Source of the DNA: Alteromonadaceae bacterium
Lineage (GTDB): Bacteria > Pseudomonadota > Gammaproteobacteria > Enterobacterales > Alteromonadaceae
Assembly: GCA_013373625.1 (NCBI GenBank)
Contig: JABXHM010000062.1
Location: 1-64,000 of the forward strand
DNA: 64,000 nt
Direction of reading: 5' to 3'
Made by a program: the position numbers and the translations under genes. The notes under the pieces were generated by a model. The model ran no database searches, was not told where the DNA came from, and saw only the letters and a list, made by a program, of their open reading frames with translations. Within the stretch, counting starts at the first letter, position 1; each line of letters starts with the position of its first letter. Positions 1 to 9,307 of this stretch are shown here, piece by piece.

Positions 1-1
1 C

Positions 2-2284
2 GTTAACTCGGCATCGAAATCAGGGACTAACGAATTCCACGCCAGCTTAGAATACCGACTGCAAAATGCTGATTTTAGCGCCACGCCTGTCGATGGTGTG
101 ATCAGCGATGTTGACAGAAGCTGGGTAACAGCCTCAGTAAGCGGCCCCATTTTAAAAGACCAACTGTTCTTTTATGGTTCATACTTCCGCCCGGAAGTGA
201 CCGGCGAAAACAAAGTCACTGCCTATGGCCCGGCTAAAGCTTATAAGAGTGTACGGGATGAATTTTTCGGTAAGGTCACCTGGGCACCCACCGACGATAT
301 TCTCTTGAATATCAGCCAACGGGCGTCAGAACGTGATGGCGAAGGTCAGTCAATTGGTGAGTTTGAGACTGACAGCGTTTCATATGGTAGCGACAACAAA
401 ACGAGAATTACAAGCGTAGATGGTTCGTGGTTGTTGGGCGATACTTCAAGTTTGAGTTTCAAATATGCAAAATACACTGAGGAAGGCAGTTCCGCTCCGG
501 ATGTCAGGTTAGACTTTGTCCCGGTGCTTGGTGATTCACTGGATATCAATAATCTGGAGCAAATGGGTTACTTTAGTGTACCCAGTATTCGCGATTACCC
601 GGATGATGCAACCGCTGAGGACATTGCTGCGATTGATGCGTTTAACGCTGGTGCGGCACCACTGGTAGCTCAGTTAGGCTTTGTGGGCAATGACGGTGAA
701 TTGCGTGGTGGCGGTGGTGTAGGGGCATACTCTACTATCAATAATCAGGATTTTGGCCGGGAGTCATTCCAGGTTGGTTTTGATACTGAAATATACACAA
801 GTGAAATGACCCACTTCCTGCATTTCGGGGCCCGTTGGTCTGAACTGAAAGAAGAATTGTCACGGCTGTCTAACGGCTGGGGCTCCATTAGTTATATTGG
901 CGGTTTAGGCGCCGATGGCGGTGACACTGATTTCTCCAATGTGTTTTATGAAGCGTCGATTCAGCAAATGAGCTTCGTGCAAGATGGCGAGACCGTACCG
1001 CCGATTACGTCGTATGCCGAATCAATTGATATTGAAATTAACGACGAAATTGAACACGGCGATTTTACCTACAATATTGGTGTTGTGATAAGTCAGGATA
1101 CGTTGTTTGGACAGGGGCTGCGTGAAAACAGCGGCAATGTATCGGGTTATGAGTTAGCACCGGGTGAAAAGTACGAAATGTACAAAACCGACTGGAAAGA
1201 TATGGTGCAGCCGCGTTTAGGTATTAGCTGGGAGTATGAACAGGCTTCTACCGTATTTGCTAACTACGCGAGCTATAATCCGAACGCCAGTTCACTGGCC
1301 CGGGCTGCTTCCTGGGATCGCAATACGCAACGTACACTACTAGTACGTTTTGATCAAAATGGTGACTTTGTGGATGCCGGCGGTGCGCCGGGTTCATCAG
1401 GTAAATTCTTTGCTGATAACATGCGTCCGCGTCGTATAGATGAATACACCATCGGAACAACAAAGTTCGTGACAGACGAACTCTTCCTACGCTCACACTT
1501 ACGCTATCGCTATGGCAGCCATTTCTGGGAAGATATGCCTAATGGTGCACGTTTGTACGGCGATTACGGTGACTTTGGTGGTGTGCCGGATAACATTGCC
1601 GCATTGGGTGAATACATTCCTAACTTAGCTGCTATGCGCGAGGAAGTAGGCGGTTCTTCTTATGTTATCGCCGAAGTTGATGGCGGCCAGACCAAGTACT
1701 GGGAATGGAGTATGGAGGCGGAATACCAAAATGACAGATGGTATGTCAACGCGTCTTATGTATGGAGTCATTACTACGGTAACTTCGACCAGGACAACAC
1801 CACATCCGGTAATGATGCTAATACCTTTATTGGTTCGTCTTACTACGGTGACGGCAAAGGCCGCATGGTATGGGATAACCGTTATGGCAAGATGATAGGC
1901 GACAAGCCACACAAACTTAAAGTCATCAGTACCTACACCGCCGATTGGGATGGTGTGTTTGGTGCCTACTTTGTGTTCCAGTCGGGCGAAGCCTGGACCG
2001 CCTGGGATGGTACACCTTACGGTTACTCGTCGGGCACCAGCCGCTATGCTGAGCCAGCGGGTAGCCGCCGGGGTGCCAGCCACTGGCAGGTAGATTTAAG
2101 CTATACGCAAAACTGGGAGTTTATGGAAGGTTACACCGCACGTTTCCGTGCCGACGTGTTTAACGCTTTTGATAAACAAACCGGCTACAACTACAACCCT
2201 TTCCTAACATCTGATCAGTTTGGTCAGGCGCGCAGCTTTTACAACCCGCGTCGTGTTCAACTGGCCGTTGGTGTGAAGTTCTAA
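2..2284 (+). CDS. TonB-dependent receptor, Oar-like (5' end outside window)
   Basis: The open frame runs in from the left edge (first full codon at base 2), so the signal peptide and most of the plug domain are missing. The first visible residues include KSGTNEFHASLEY, typical of the plug-barrel junction of Oar/carboxypeptidase-regulatory-like TonB-dependent receptors. The rest has the alternating aromatic beta-strand pattern of an outer-membrane barrel and ends in the expected hydrophobic-aromatic C-terminus (AVGVKF). Such proteins import large substrates (siderophores, glycans, peptides) across the outer membrane with TonB energy; the substrate cannot be read here. A GTG at base 98 lies in frame but is internal, not the start. 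A strong terminator follows. Confidence 0.9.
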   Translation, partial: VNSASKSGTNEFHASLEYRLQNADFSATPVDGVISDVDRSWVTASVSGPILKDQLFFYGSYFRPEVTGENKVTAYGPAKAYKSVRDEFFGKVTWAPTDDILLNISQRASERDGEGQSIGEFETDSVSYGSDNKTRITSVDGSWLLGDTSSLSFKYAKYTEEGSSAPDVRLDFVPVLGDSLDINNLEQMGYFSVPSIRDYPDDATAEDIAAIDAFNAGAAPLVAQLGFVGNDGELRGGGGVGAYSTINNQDFGRESFQVGFDTEIYTSEMTHFLHFGARWSELKEELSRLSNGWGSISYIGGLGADGGDTDFSNVFYEASIQQMSFVQDGETVPPITSYAESIDIEINDEIEHGDFTYNIGVVISQDTLFGQGLRENSGNVSGYELAPGEKYEMYKTDWKDMVQPRLGISWEYEQASTVFANYASYNPNASSLARAASWDRNTQRTLLVRFDQNGDFVDAGGAPGSSGKFFADNMRPRRIDEYTIGTTKFVTDELFLRSHLRYRYGSHFWEDMPNGARLYGDYGDFGGVPDNIAALGEYIPNLAAMREEVGGSSYVIAEVDGGQTKYWEWSMEAEYQNDRWYVNASYVWSHYYGNFDQDNTTSGNDANTFIGSSYYGDGKGRMVWDNRYGKMIGDKPHKLKVISTYTADWDGVFGAYFVFQSGEAWTAWDGTPYGYSSGTSRYAEPAGSRRGASHWQVDLSYTQNWEFMEGYTARFRADVFNAFDKQTGYNYNPFLTSDQFGQARSFYNPRRVQLAVGVKF

Positions 2285-2318
2285 GTTCCGTATAAACCTC
2301 GTTGACTCACGATGGTTC

Positions 2319-2346
2319 AGCCACCTCATTTGAGGTGGCTTTTTTT
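2319..2346 (+). terminator. Rho-independent terminator of the TonB receptor gene
   Basis: A perfect 10-bp inverted repeat (AGCCACCTCA / TGAGGTGGCT) with a 2-base loop is followed directly by seven or more T. It lies 35 bases after the receptor stop codon. Confidence 0.9.
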
Positions 2347-2392
2347 ATGCCTTAACGAAAACGCTTTAGCGAATACGACGAAGCGGTAAAGA

Positions 2393-2761
2393 TTAAGCCA
2401 TACAAAAGCAATTAACTTTATTGCCGTCCAAATCGCGGAAATAAGCACAATAGTAGGCTTCCATACGCACACCGGGCTCGCCCTCGTCAGTCGCGCCCAG
2501 CTCAATGGCCTTGGTATACAGAGCATTCACTTGTTCGGGGTTTGCTACGGCCACGGCAATCATGGTGCCGTTACCGGCTGTGGCTGGCTTGCCATCATAA
2601 GGCGTTGCAATGGCAAACATCGGTGCCTGGGGATTATTCCCCCATGACACCATACGCTCAAAGTTGAGTATCCGCTTAGCGCCCATAATACTAAACAGCG
2701 TGTCATAAAAAGCTCCGGCTTTGGCAATGTCGTTTGTGCCCACTGTGGTATAAGCAATCAT
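2393..2761 (-). CDS. VOC-family (glyoxalase/bleomycin-resistance fold) protein
   Basis: This 122-residue protein has the vicinal-oxygen-chelate layout: N-terminal TTVGTNDIAKAGAFYDTLF, a central GNGTMIAVAV strand, and a C-terminal YCAYFRDLDGNKVNCFC ending, where glyoxalase-like proteins usually carry F.DPDGN. Members bind a metal and act as small-molecule lyases, dioxygenases or resistance proteins; nothing here shows the substrate. Translation starts at an ATG with an AAGGA element 8 bases upstream. It stands alone, convergent with the TonB receptor. The expected metal-binding Glu/His set cannot be fully assigned by eye, so catalytic activity is uncertain. Confidence 0.8.
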   Translation of the reverse strand: MIAYTTVGTNDIAKAGAFYDTLFSIMGAKRILNFERMVSWGNNPQAPMFAIATPYDGKPATAGNGTMIAVAVANPEQVNALYTKAIELGATDEGEPGVRMEAYYCAYFRDLDGNKVNCFCMA

Positions 2762-2880
2762 AGAACGGTCCTTAATAATTAACTGGAAAGATTAAAACGC
2801 AATAGCCTTTCTTATATCACTTATATATTAGGGGTTAAACGCTTTGTTGCTGGTTTGGCAGGCCTTTTTCTGTTAGTCTA

Positions 2881-2899
2881 AATAGGAATGATTGTTATT
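2881..2899 (+). promoter_or_regulatory. Possible Fur box upstream of feoA
   Basis: AATAGGAATGATTGTTATT matches the 19-bp Fur consensus at about 11 of 19 positions, with AATA/TTATT arms around a central GAATGATT. It lies about 70 bases before feoA, a gene commonly Fur-regulated. The match is modest. Confidence 0.35.
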
Positions 2900-2967
2900 T
2901 AGTGGTGTGCTGTCATATACAGTGCGCTGTAATCCGCTGGCCGTTGCCACTATGAGGTGTGTAAAGT

Positions 2968-3201
2968 ATGACGTTATGGGAATTAGGCAAAGCAAAAACT
3001 GCCGCAGTCGATCACATTGACACCTCGTTGAATCAACAAATAGTCGCTCGTCTTTGTGAAATGGGTATTGCCTCAGGTCGATTAATTCAATGTGTCCGGC
3101 GCGGACCCTTGGGTGGCCCGATGGTGATCCAACTCGGCGGTAGCGTATTTGCGATGGAGCAAGAGTTAGCTTCTCGCATTCAGATTTCTCCAACCGACTA
3201 G
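2968..3201 (+). CDS. feoA: Ferrous iron transport protein A
   Basis: This 77-residue protein has the size and SH3-like fold pattern of FeoA: an N-terminal LWELGKAKTAAV, the central RLCEMGIASGRLIQCVRRGPLGGPM segment (family pattern L.E.G...G..V....PLGGP) and a final FAMEQELASRIQI strand. FeoA is a small cytoplasmic partner of the FeoB Fe(II) permease. The start ATG follows a GAGGTG element at good spacing. feoB follows 38 bases downstream, so the two are probably co-transcribed. No feoC-like gene is visible after feoB. Confidence 0.93.
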   Translation: MTLWELGKAKTAAVDHIDTSLNQQIVARLCEMGIASGRLIQCVRRGPLGGPMVIQLGGSVFAMEQELASRIQISPTD

Positions 3202-3239
3202 CCAATCAGTGCTGGTTTAATTTCAGGATAGCCGTATTC

Positions 3240-5063
3240 ATGCAACGCATTTTAATGGTAGGTAAACCTAACTGTGGTAAGAGTTTACTGTTCAACCAAC
3301 TCACGGGTCTTCGCCAAAAAGTCGCTAACTACCCGGGCATAACGGTCGAAGTCACTCGCGGTCAGTGCGATAAATTCGAACTGGTTGATTTGCCCGGAAC
3401 CTATTCATTAAACGGCCTGACCAGCGACGAAACGATTGCCGTTGAAGAAATTAAACGCTCTGTCCAGGATGAGTCCACCTCGATGGTACTGGTAGTGCTG
3501 GATGCAACCCGCTTGGCACAAAGTCTGGTTATGGGGCTGCAAGTACAGCGCTTAGCCTTTGAAAACAAAAAGCCGGTTATGTTTGCACTGAACTTTATAG
3601 ACGAAGTTAAACGTGTGGGTGAAACCATTGACAGCGATGGTCTTGCAGCGGCGCTAGGCAGTCCGGTGTTACCCTTATCTGCGCGCTCGTTAGATGGCCT
3701 GCACGAATTTAAGCAGGCCTTGCTGGCTATGGCTGGTGAGCCACAGCCCCCTGAACTGCCCAAGTCCACACCTAATGAGCAGGCGGCGGAGCACAGTCAG
3801 CAACTGGCGAAAGACTTCGGTATTCAGCACGATATTGTGCTAAAAAACCAAAATACCATTGATAGCTTTATGCTCAATAACTGGACTGGCGGGCTGATGT
3901 TTATCGCCGTGATGTTTGTGTTGTTCCAGAGTATTTTTACACTCGCTACACCGTTAATGGACGGTGTTGAAAGCTTTATTGAAACCCTCGCTGGTGGTGT
4001 CAGTGCGGTCACAGCTGAAGGCGTCGTTCATGATTTTATGCATGATGCTATTTTTGGTGGGTTTGGTTCGTTTTTAGTGTTTGTGCCGCAAATCATGGTA
4101 CTTACCCTGATCATCGGATTACTAGAAGACTCCGGCTATCTGGCTCGCGCAGCGCTGATGTGTCATCGGCCGTTGAGCTTTTTTGGTTTGTCAGGGCGAA
4201 GCTTTATTCCTTATTTGTCCGGGCATGCCTGCGCTATTCCTGCCATTATGGCGGCGCGGACGATCGAGTCACCGCACAAGCGCCTGATCACCATGATGAC
4301 CATTCCGCTGATGTCCTGTTCGGCCCGCTTACCGGTGTATGCGTTATTAGTAGCGGTGCTGGTACCCGCCGATGGCACCTTTTTAGGGATATTTAATTTA
4401 CAGGGCGCAGCGTTCTTTGGACTGTATTTTTTCGGGATCTTTATGGCACTGGTGGTGAGTCAGATCTTAAACCGGTTTTTACCCCGCGATCTGGAATCCA
4501 CCGATATGCCCTTTATCCTGGAGCTACCAACCTATCGCCTACCCCACTGGAAACCCCTGTTTCAGCGTGTAATAAAAAGCGGAGTGCAGTTTATAAAGCG
4601 CGCCGGACCAATCATATTTATGGTATCGGTAGGTATTTGGGTGCTCGGTTACTTCCCTTTGAACTCGACACTGGAAAGTTCATGGTTAGGTCAGCTGGGC
4701 CATATTATTGAACCCATCTTTGCACCGATGGGGCTGGACTGGCGCTATGGTGTGGCCATATTAATGTCGTTCCTGGCCCGTGAAGTCTTTGTTGGTGCCC
4801 TGGGTACGTTGTTTGGTATGGAAGGTGCTGATGAGGATGTTGCCGGCCTTGCAGAACGCGTCCAGGCTGATGGCTTAGCGCCCGAGGCGGGTATTGGCTT
4901 GATGCTGTTTTACGTGGTTGCGCTGCAATGCGTGGCGACGGTTGCCATGCTAAAAGGCGAAAGTGGCAGTGCCAAGCTCTCATGGGGGCTTTATGTGGCA
5001 TACGGTGTGCTGGCTTACGTGATAGCTGTGGTAGCAAATCAAACCCTGGGCGGGTTTTTCTAA
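3240..5063 (+). CDS. feoB: Ferrous iron transport protein B, GTPase-coupled Fe(II) permease
   Basis: The N-terminal G domain carries G1 GKPNCGKS (residues 8-15), G2 threonine in PGITVE, G3 DLPG, G4 as NFID and G5 SAR. A helical linker (about 175-210) leads into a multi-spanning membrane region with the Gate motifs LEDSGYLARAAL, GLSGRSFIPYLSGHACAIPAI and LMSCSARLPVYALL, whose cysteines are typical of FeoB. At 607 residues it is shorter than the roughly 770-residue E. coli protein and has a short C-terminus. It imports Fe(II) across the inner membrane, with FeoA as partner. The start ATG directly precedes the G domain, as in other family members. Confidence 0.95.
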   Translation: MQRILMVGKPNCGKSLLFNQLTGLRQKVANYPGITVEVTRGQCDKFELVDLPGTYSLNGLTSDETIAVEEIKRSVQDESTSMVLVVLDATRLAQSLVMGLQVQRLAFENKKPVMFALNFIDEVKRVGETIDSDGLAAALGSPVLPLSARSLDGLHEFKQALLAMAGEPQPPELPKSTPNEQAAEHSQQLAKDFGIQHDIVLKNQNTIDSFMLNNWTGGLMFIAVMFVLFQSIFTLATPLMDGVESFIETLAGGVSAVTAEGVVHDFMHDAIFGGFGSFLVFVPQIMVLTLIIGLLEDSGYLARAALMCHRPLSFFGLSGRSFIPYLSGHACAIPAIMAARTIESPHKRLITMMTIPLMSCSARLPVYALLVAVLVPADGTFLGIFNLQGAAFFGLYFFGIFMALVVSQILNRFLPRDLESTDMPFILELPTYRLPHWKPLFQRVIKSGVQFIKRAGPIIFMVSVGIWVLGYFPLNSTLESSWLGQLGHIIEPIFAPMGLDWRYGVAILMSFLAREVFVGALGTLFGMEGADEDVAGLAERVQADGLAPEAGIGLMLFYVVALQCVATVAMLKGESGSAKLSWGLYVAYGVLAYVIAVVANQTLGGFF

Positions 5064-5080
5064 CTGGCTCTGATATACAC

Positions 5081-5106
5081 ATAAGACAGCCTCCCGGCTG
5101 TCTTAT
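5081..5106 (+). terminator. Hairpin after feoB
   Basis: ATAAGACAGCC and GGCTGTCTTAT form a perfect 11-bp stem with a TCCC loop, 17 bases after the feoB stop. There is only a weak downstream T stretch. It sits between convergent feoB and hemY and may serve both. Confidence 0.6.
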
Positions 5107-5143
5107 TGATATGAGTTTTTATTGATACAGAACCCGTTTTACA

Positions 5144-6319
5144 TCAGGTATTGGCATTCACCACGCCTTGCTTGTAGTAAGCCAGGGCCGATTCATGATT
5201 ATTTGCCTTTTCGTTGAGTTCAGCGAGCAATAACCAGCCTTCTTGTGTTGGTTGTAGCTTCATGGCTTTTTGCAGTGCCTTGTCGGCCAGCAACAAATCG
5301 CCAGCGTGGTAAGCAACATAACCAAGCACGCTATACAGTTCAGCATTTTCCTCATCGGCTTTAATCCACTTCTCAAGTGCCTGAACCGTGGGTGCAGGAT
5401 TCGGCAGGCGCAACGACTTAAACAGTGGCAGTAGTTCTGGTATTGGCCCGCGCTTCTGCCAGCTAAGCAGCACTGTTTGTGCTTCCTGATGCATGCCCTG
5501 AGCAAGTAATTGTTCAGCATAAGCCGCCTGATAGCCGATATCATTGCGTTGCTTGCGGGGTAATTCATCCCAAAACAACTTGAGCTGAATGGCACCTTGT
5601 TTGCTGGCGACTTCGGCTAAACGCCCTTTGGCTATTTGTTTAGACCAAACGGCGTAGTCATTGCCCAGCGTCTTTTTATGGTTGCTGAGCTCTTGTTCGA
5701 GTTGCGCCCAATGGTTGCTTGCGGCCAACGCCTGTACCCGCAGTCTTACTGCCGGCGCTGCCTTTTGTTGTTTTTCATCGAGGTTGCCAAGCTCTTTTAA
5801 CGCTTTTTCCGGCTTATTGTCGGCCAGGGCCATGCGGGCTAGCGTGACTCTGGCAGCCAGTGCTGAATGGTTAAACTCCGCGGCTTCGTTCAGTTTACGC
5901 ACGGCGGTATCCTGGCGATCACGGGCAACAGCTGCCTGCGCGGCAACTAAAAAATTCACCCCGTCAAAATTACCGCTTTCGGTTTGTTCGGCAGCTTTCG
6001 TTGCGCTATCCCAGTCGCCTTCGGCGAGTGCCTGAATACTGCGATAGAAAGCACGTTGCTGCTTGCGCCGTGAGCGGCTGCCAAACCAGCCGCCGGAGCG
6101 TTTGGTGAGTTTGACTGTGCGGCCAACTAAGATACTAATGATGATCCAGGCAACAACGGCCACAAAAAGCATAATGCCGAGTGCCACTACACTGGTCTCG
6201 ATAATAAAATTGCCCATTTGAATTAGCACATAACCTTTGTCACCCACTAATGAGGGCGCAGCAATCATGGCAATCAGACAAACGGCTACCAGTATCAGCA
6301 AATAAATCAGTTTTTTCAT
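5144..6319 (-). CDS. hemY: HemY-type inner-membrane TPR protein of the heme operon
   Basis: Two N-terminal membrane helices (about 3-25 and 42-66) are followed by a basic stretch and a TPR-rich cytoplasmic domain, including LYSVLGYVAYHAGDLLLADKAL near the C-terminus. This is the architecture of proteobacterial HemY, the last gene of hemCDXY operons; its exact biochemical role in heme metabolism is unsettled. It is unrelated to Bacillus HemY, a protoporphyrinogen/coproporphyrinogen oxidase. At 391 residues it has normal length. Its ATG overlaps the hemX stop by 4 bases, indicating translational coupling. Confidence 0.9.
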   Translation of the reverse strand: MKKLIYLLILVAVCLIAMIAAPSLVGDKGYVLIQMGNFIIETSVVALGIMLFVAVVAWIIISILVGRTVKLTKRSGGWFGSRSRRKQQRAFYRSIQALAEGDWDSATKAAEQTESGNFDGVNFLVAAQAAVARDRQDTAVRKLNEAAEFNHSALAARVTLARMALADNKPEKALKELGNLDEKQQKAAPAVRLRVQALAASNHWAQLEQELSNHKKTLGNDYAVWSKQIAKGRLAEVASKQGAIQLKLFWDELPRKQRNDIGYQAAYAEQLLAQGMHQEAQTVLLSWQKRGPIPELLPLFKSLRLPNPAPTVQALEKWIKADEENAELYSVLGYVAYHAGDLLLADKALQKAMKLQPTQEGWLLLAELNEKANNHESALAYYKQGVVNANT

Positions 6320-7506
6320 AGCGCGCTAGCTCCTTCACCAAATACGCGCTTTACCCGATTGCCAAGCAGTGACTCAAGCGCTGCCTGAGAACTTAACTCA
6401 GTAGGCACTTCTTTACTGATGTCGGTGTTTTTTAGTTGTTCCAGGCCGGTAAGAAAGCCTGTCACAGCGCTGCTGTCCTGTACGTAGTCACTGGTAATAA
6501 TGGTACTGGCGCGTTCAATAGCGGCTAAATAAAGTGTTTGCTGGCCCGCCAATGCAGCAGTTTGGGCCTGTTGCAATGCCAGTTTTATTTGCTCGCGGGA
6601 TATCCACTGTTGCTGAGCGGTCATCATGGGTTCAACCGGTGTGTCGCGGTATTCAACACGAATAAAGTCATCCACGATAGCACGCCAGACGTTGAGTAGG
6701 TTTTGTTGCCAGTCACTGGCTGAATCGCTGACTTCCTGGTCGCTGAACTGGTTTTCTTCTTTAGGGGTGATGATCGCCAGGTTGTCTACCTGTTTCACCA
6801 GTCCATTGAGCGCTAACGCAACCGACACCTGAGATACAGGATTCACTTGCTGTAGCCGTTGAATATCCTCAGCGATAAGGGCGCGCACGGGTAATACCGA
6901 GGGATCAGCTAATGATGTGAGCCGCGCATCGGCATTACCAAGGAGTATAATAGCGGTGCGAATATCCTGCTCAAGCCAGATTTTGCGCCCTGCCATCCGC
7001 ACCAGATAATCGGCTTCGGCAATTAACCAGTCGGTAGGACGGCGGCCATCCAATTCCTGAATTTGCGCCAGCGCTCCCTGCAGTTGATTTTGCAACTGCT
7101 GCAGGGTTTGTTGCTGCTGTTGTTCACTGTTGGAAAGCTGCTCGGTGGTTTCAGCCTGCTGAGTAAGGTGTTGCTCAAATGACTGAAACTGGTTATTGAA
7201 CTGACTTTCTTTCTGCGCCAAGTCAGTACTCACTTCAGTGCGTAATGTATCCAGTTTACTTTGGGTAACACTGTGCTGATTAAAGTACCAATAACCGCCA
7301 TAGGCACCGGCACCCAGTAACGCCAGGTTGCATAATGTTACCAGCCACAATAAACCTGTTTTGGGGGTACTGCTGGGCTTGCTGGCAGCGTCTGGCTTAG
7401 GTTTGGCGGCGGTATCGCGCTTGCTGGCACCGTTATTTGGTTCAGCTTTGTTGTTACTGGGCAATGTGTTGGGTTGCTCAGATTGTGGTTGTTGCTGGTC
7501 GGCCAT
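6316..7506 (-). CDS. hemX: HemX-type membrane-anchored coiled-coil protein
   Basis: The N-terminal 50 residues are rich in Q, N, K and P. One transmembrane helix follows (LLWLVTLCNLALLGAGAYGG), then a long glutamine-rich coiled coil (about 80-150) and a helical domain starting near DWLIAEADYLVRMA. That is the proteobacterial HemX layout. Databases often label it uroporphyrinogen-III C-methyltransferase, but no SAM-binding methyltransferase domain is present here. It lies 3 bases downstream of hemD and overlaps hemY by 4 bases, so the genes form one transcript. Proposed role: scaffold or regulator of heme synthesis. Confidence 0.9.
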   Translation of the reverse strand: MADQQQPQSEQPNTLPSNNKAEPNNGASKRDTAAKPKPDAASKPSSTPKTGLLWLVTLCNLALLGAGAYGGYWYFNQHSVTQSKLDTLRTEVSTDLAQKESQFNNQFQSFEQHLTQQAETTEQLSNSEQQQQQTLQQLQNQLQGALAQIQELDGRRPTDWLIAEADYLVRMAGRKIWLEQDIRTAIILLGNADARLTSLADPSVLPVRALIAEDIQRLQQVNPVSQVSVALALNGLVKQVDNLAIITPKEENQFSDQEVSDSASDWQQNLLNVWRAIVDDFIRVEYRDTPVEPMMTAQQQWISREQIKLALQQAQTAALAGQQTLYLAAIERASTIITSDYVQDSSAVTGFLTGLEQLKNTDISKEVPTELSSQAALESLLGNRVKRVFGEGASAL

Positions 7507-7509
7507 TCG

Positions 7510-8223
7510 TTACTCCCAATTCTGCTGTATCCATGCAATGAGCGATTCGTTATTAGCTTTGGGGCAAATATTCACGTGCCTGATGCCTTGCTGCCGAAGC
7601 TGGTTCGCGATGCGCTCACTGACCGTTAACCACCTGAAGTTTGCTAACGGTTGGGTGTTAAATTTATTTATTAGTGCCTGGGCCTGCTCGCCACTGGTGG
7701 CAATAACGCCGTGTATGTCTGACCAACAAGGTGTCTGGCTGTATACCGGAGCACTTAATGGTACACGTTGGTAGAGGTCAATCACACTGAGCCGGGCGCC
7801 CCGGTTTAGTAATTCCTGGTCAATGACATTGCGTCCACCTTTACCCTTTAATAACAAAATGCGCTGATCGGCGCAATCATTGAGGGGGGCCAATGCTAAT
7901 ACACCCTCTGAATTCTCTTGTTCCGGCACAATCGTGAGCAGTGCTGCCTGTTGGAGAATCTGTGCCGTACTTTTACCTACGGTAATAAGCTGACATTGGC
8001 TTAATAAAGGGGCGCAGTGTGCTATTAATGGCTCTGCGGCGGCAGTGCTGGTTACAATCAGTGTGCCTTGTGGGTGTGCTGTCAGCCACGCGCGTAATTC
8101 GATTATAGCATGATCAATGATTTGAATATCATGTAGTGCCACGACGCACGCGGTAAGGCCGTTATTAGCAAATGCCTGAGAGGTGGTTGCTAACTTGGGT
8201 AACGGCCGGGTAATCAAATACAT
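7510..8223 (-). CDS. hemD: Uroporphyrinogen-III synthase
   Basis: This 237-residue protein has the weakly conserved two-domain HemD fold. It starts MYLITRPLPKLA and has the C-terminal pattern GVIATSGEQAQALIN followed by WLTVSERIANQLRQQGI, corresponding to the family's TS...A..L segment. It cyclises hydroxymethylbilane to uroporphyrinogen III, the precursor of heme and siroheme. The start codon lies 2 bases after the hemC stop. Assignment rests on these patterns plus the conserved hemC-hemD-hemX-hemY order, because HemD sequences diverge strongly. Confidence 0.9.
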   Translation of the reverse strand: MYLITRPLPKLATTSQAFANNGLTACVVALHDIQIIDHAIIELRAWLTAHPQGTLIVTSTAAAEPLIAHCAPLLSQCQLITVGKSTAQILQQAALLTIVPEQENSEGVLALAPLNDCADQRILLLKGKGGRNVIDQELLNRGARLSVIDLYQRVPLSAPVYSQTPCWSDIHGVIATSGEQAQALINKFNTQPLANFRWLTVSERIANQLRQQGIRHVNICPKANNESLIAWIQQNWE

Positions 8224-8225
8224 AG

Positions 8226-9155
8226 TTACTGATACAATGCCTGTAAAATGTCGCCGGCACCCTGTGCTAAGAGTGAGTCGGCAACCTCAATGCCTATGGC
8301 GACGGCGTCGTCGCGGTGACGCTGCGCGGTACCGTATAACAAGGTTTTACCGTCGGCTGAGCCTACCATGCCGGTTAGCGACAGCATGTCCCCTTCCAGG
8401 GTGGCGAAACTGCCTATGGGTACCTGACAACCGCCTTCCAGGCGTTCATTCATTGCCCGTTCGGCAACTACTCGCGTGGCAGTATCACTATGGTTAAGTG
8501 CTGCAAGTAACTGAATGAGTTCGGCGTCGTCGTTACGGCATTCTATGCCCACTGCGCCCTGCCCGACTGCTGGCAGTGATTGTGTATGAGGGATCTGTTG
8601 CGTGATGCGCTCGCCCATGCCTAAACGAATGAGTCCGGCACAAGCCAGAATGATAGCATCGTAATTGTTGGCGTCGAGCTTTGCCAGACGGGTATTCACA
8701 TTACCGCGCAGATCTTTGATAACCAAATCCGGGCGCAGGTGCTTTAACTGGCATTGGCGGCGCAGGCTACTGGTACCGACAACCGCACCGGCTGGCAAGG
8801 CATCGATACTCGAAAAGCGGTTTGATACGAATGCATCAAAAGGATTTTCCCGCGGACAAATAGCATGCAACCCAAACTCGGCCGGAAATGCCACAGGCAC
8901 ATCTTTCATTGAGTGCACGGCAATATCGGCACGCCCCTCAAGCATGGCTATTTCAAGTTCTTTAATAAATAGCCCTTTGCCACCGATTTTTGCCAATGGC
9001 GTATCTAAAATACGATCGCCTTGTGTGGACATGGGCAGCAATTCAACCGTCAGTCCGGGGTGATGTTTGGTTAGTTGCGCCTGAACATACTCGGCCTGCC
9101 ACATTGCCAGGGCACTTTTGCGAGTGGCTATTCGGATAGTGCGGGTAGACTTCAC
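8226..9155 (-). CDS. hemC: Hydroxymethylbilane synthase (porphobilinogen deaminase)
   Basis: Diagnostic segments are [49 protein letters not shown] and the dipyrromethane-binding loop [12 protein letters not shown] containing the cofactor cysteine. The enzyme condenses four porphobilinogens into hydroxymethylbilane. I place the start at GTG 9155 (309 residues): AAGG lies 11 bases upstream and the N-terminus then matches the family. A longer in-frame reading from TTG 9188 or ATG 9185 adds 10-11 residues but has no visible ribosome-binding site. First gene of the hemCDXY operon. Confidence 0.96.
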   Translation of the reverse strand: MKSTRTIRIATRKSALAMWQAEYVQAQLTKHHPGLTVELLPMSTQGDRILDTPLAKIGGKGLFIKELEIAMLEGRADIAVHSMKDVPVAFPAEFGLHAICPRENPFDAFVSNRFSSIDALPAGAVVGTSSLRRQCQLKHLRPDLVIKDLRGNVNTRLAKLDANNYDAIILACAGLIRLGMGERITQQIPHTQSLPAVGQGAVGIECRNDDAELIQLLAALNHSDTATRVVAERAMNERLEGGCQVPIGSFATLEGDMLSLTGMVGSADGKTLLYGTAQRHRDDAVAIGIEVADSLLAQGAGDILQALYQ

Positions 9156-9307
9156 TGCAATATTCGCCTTAAATTTGTGTCTCATCAACGTAAGTACGGT
9201 GATGTTAAAACGTAAATTGTAAACGATTTTTTAGTGCTTGTTGATCTTTGTCGGCAATGTGTTGGCGAAATCTGCCACCGTCCGGAATGATTGCTCAACC
9301 GACAGGC

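Noticed and set aside
1625-2083. 152-residue open frame on the minus strand
   Set aside because: It lies wholly inside the TonB receptor barrel and has no family resemblance; it is a shadow of the real gene.
6316-7506. Labelling HemX as uroporphyrinogen-III methyltransferase
   Set aside because: No SAM-binding methyltransferase motif is present; the protein is an anchored coiled coil, so the enzyme label would be inherited error.
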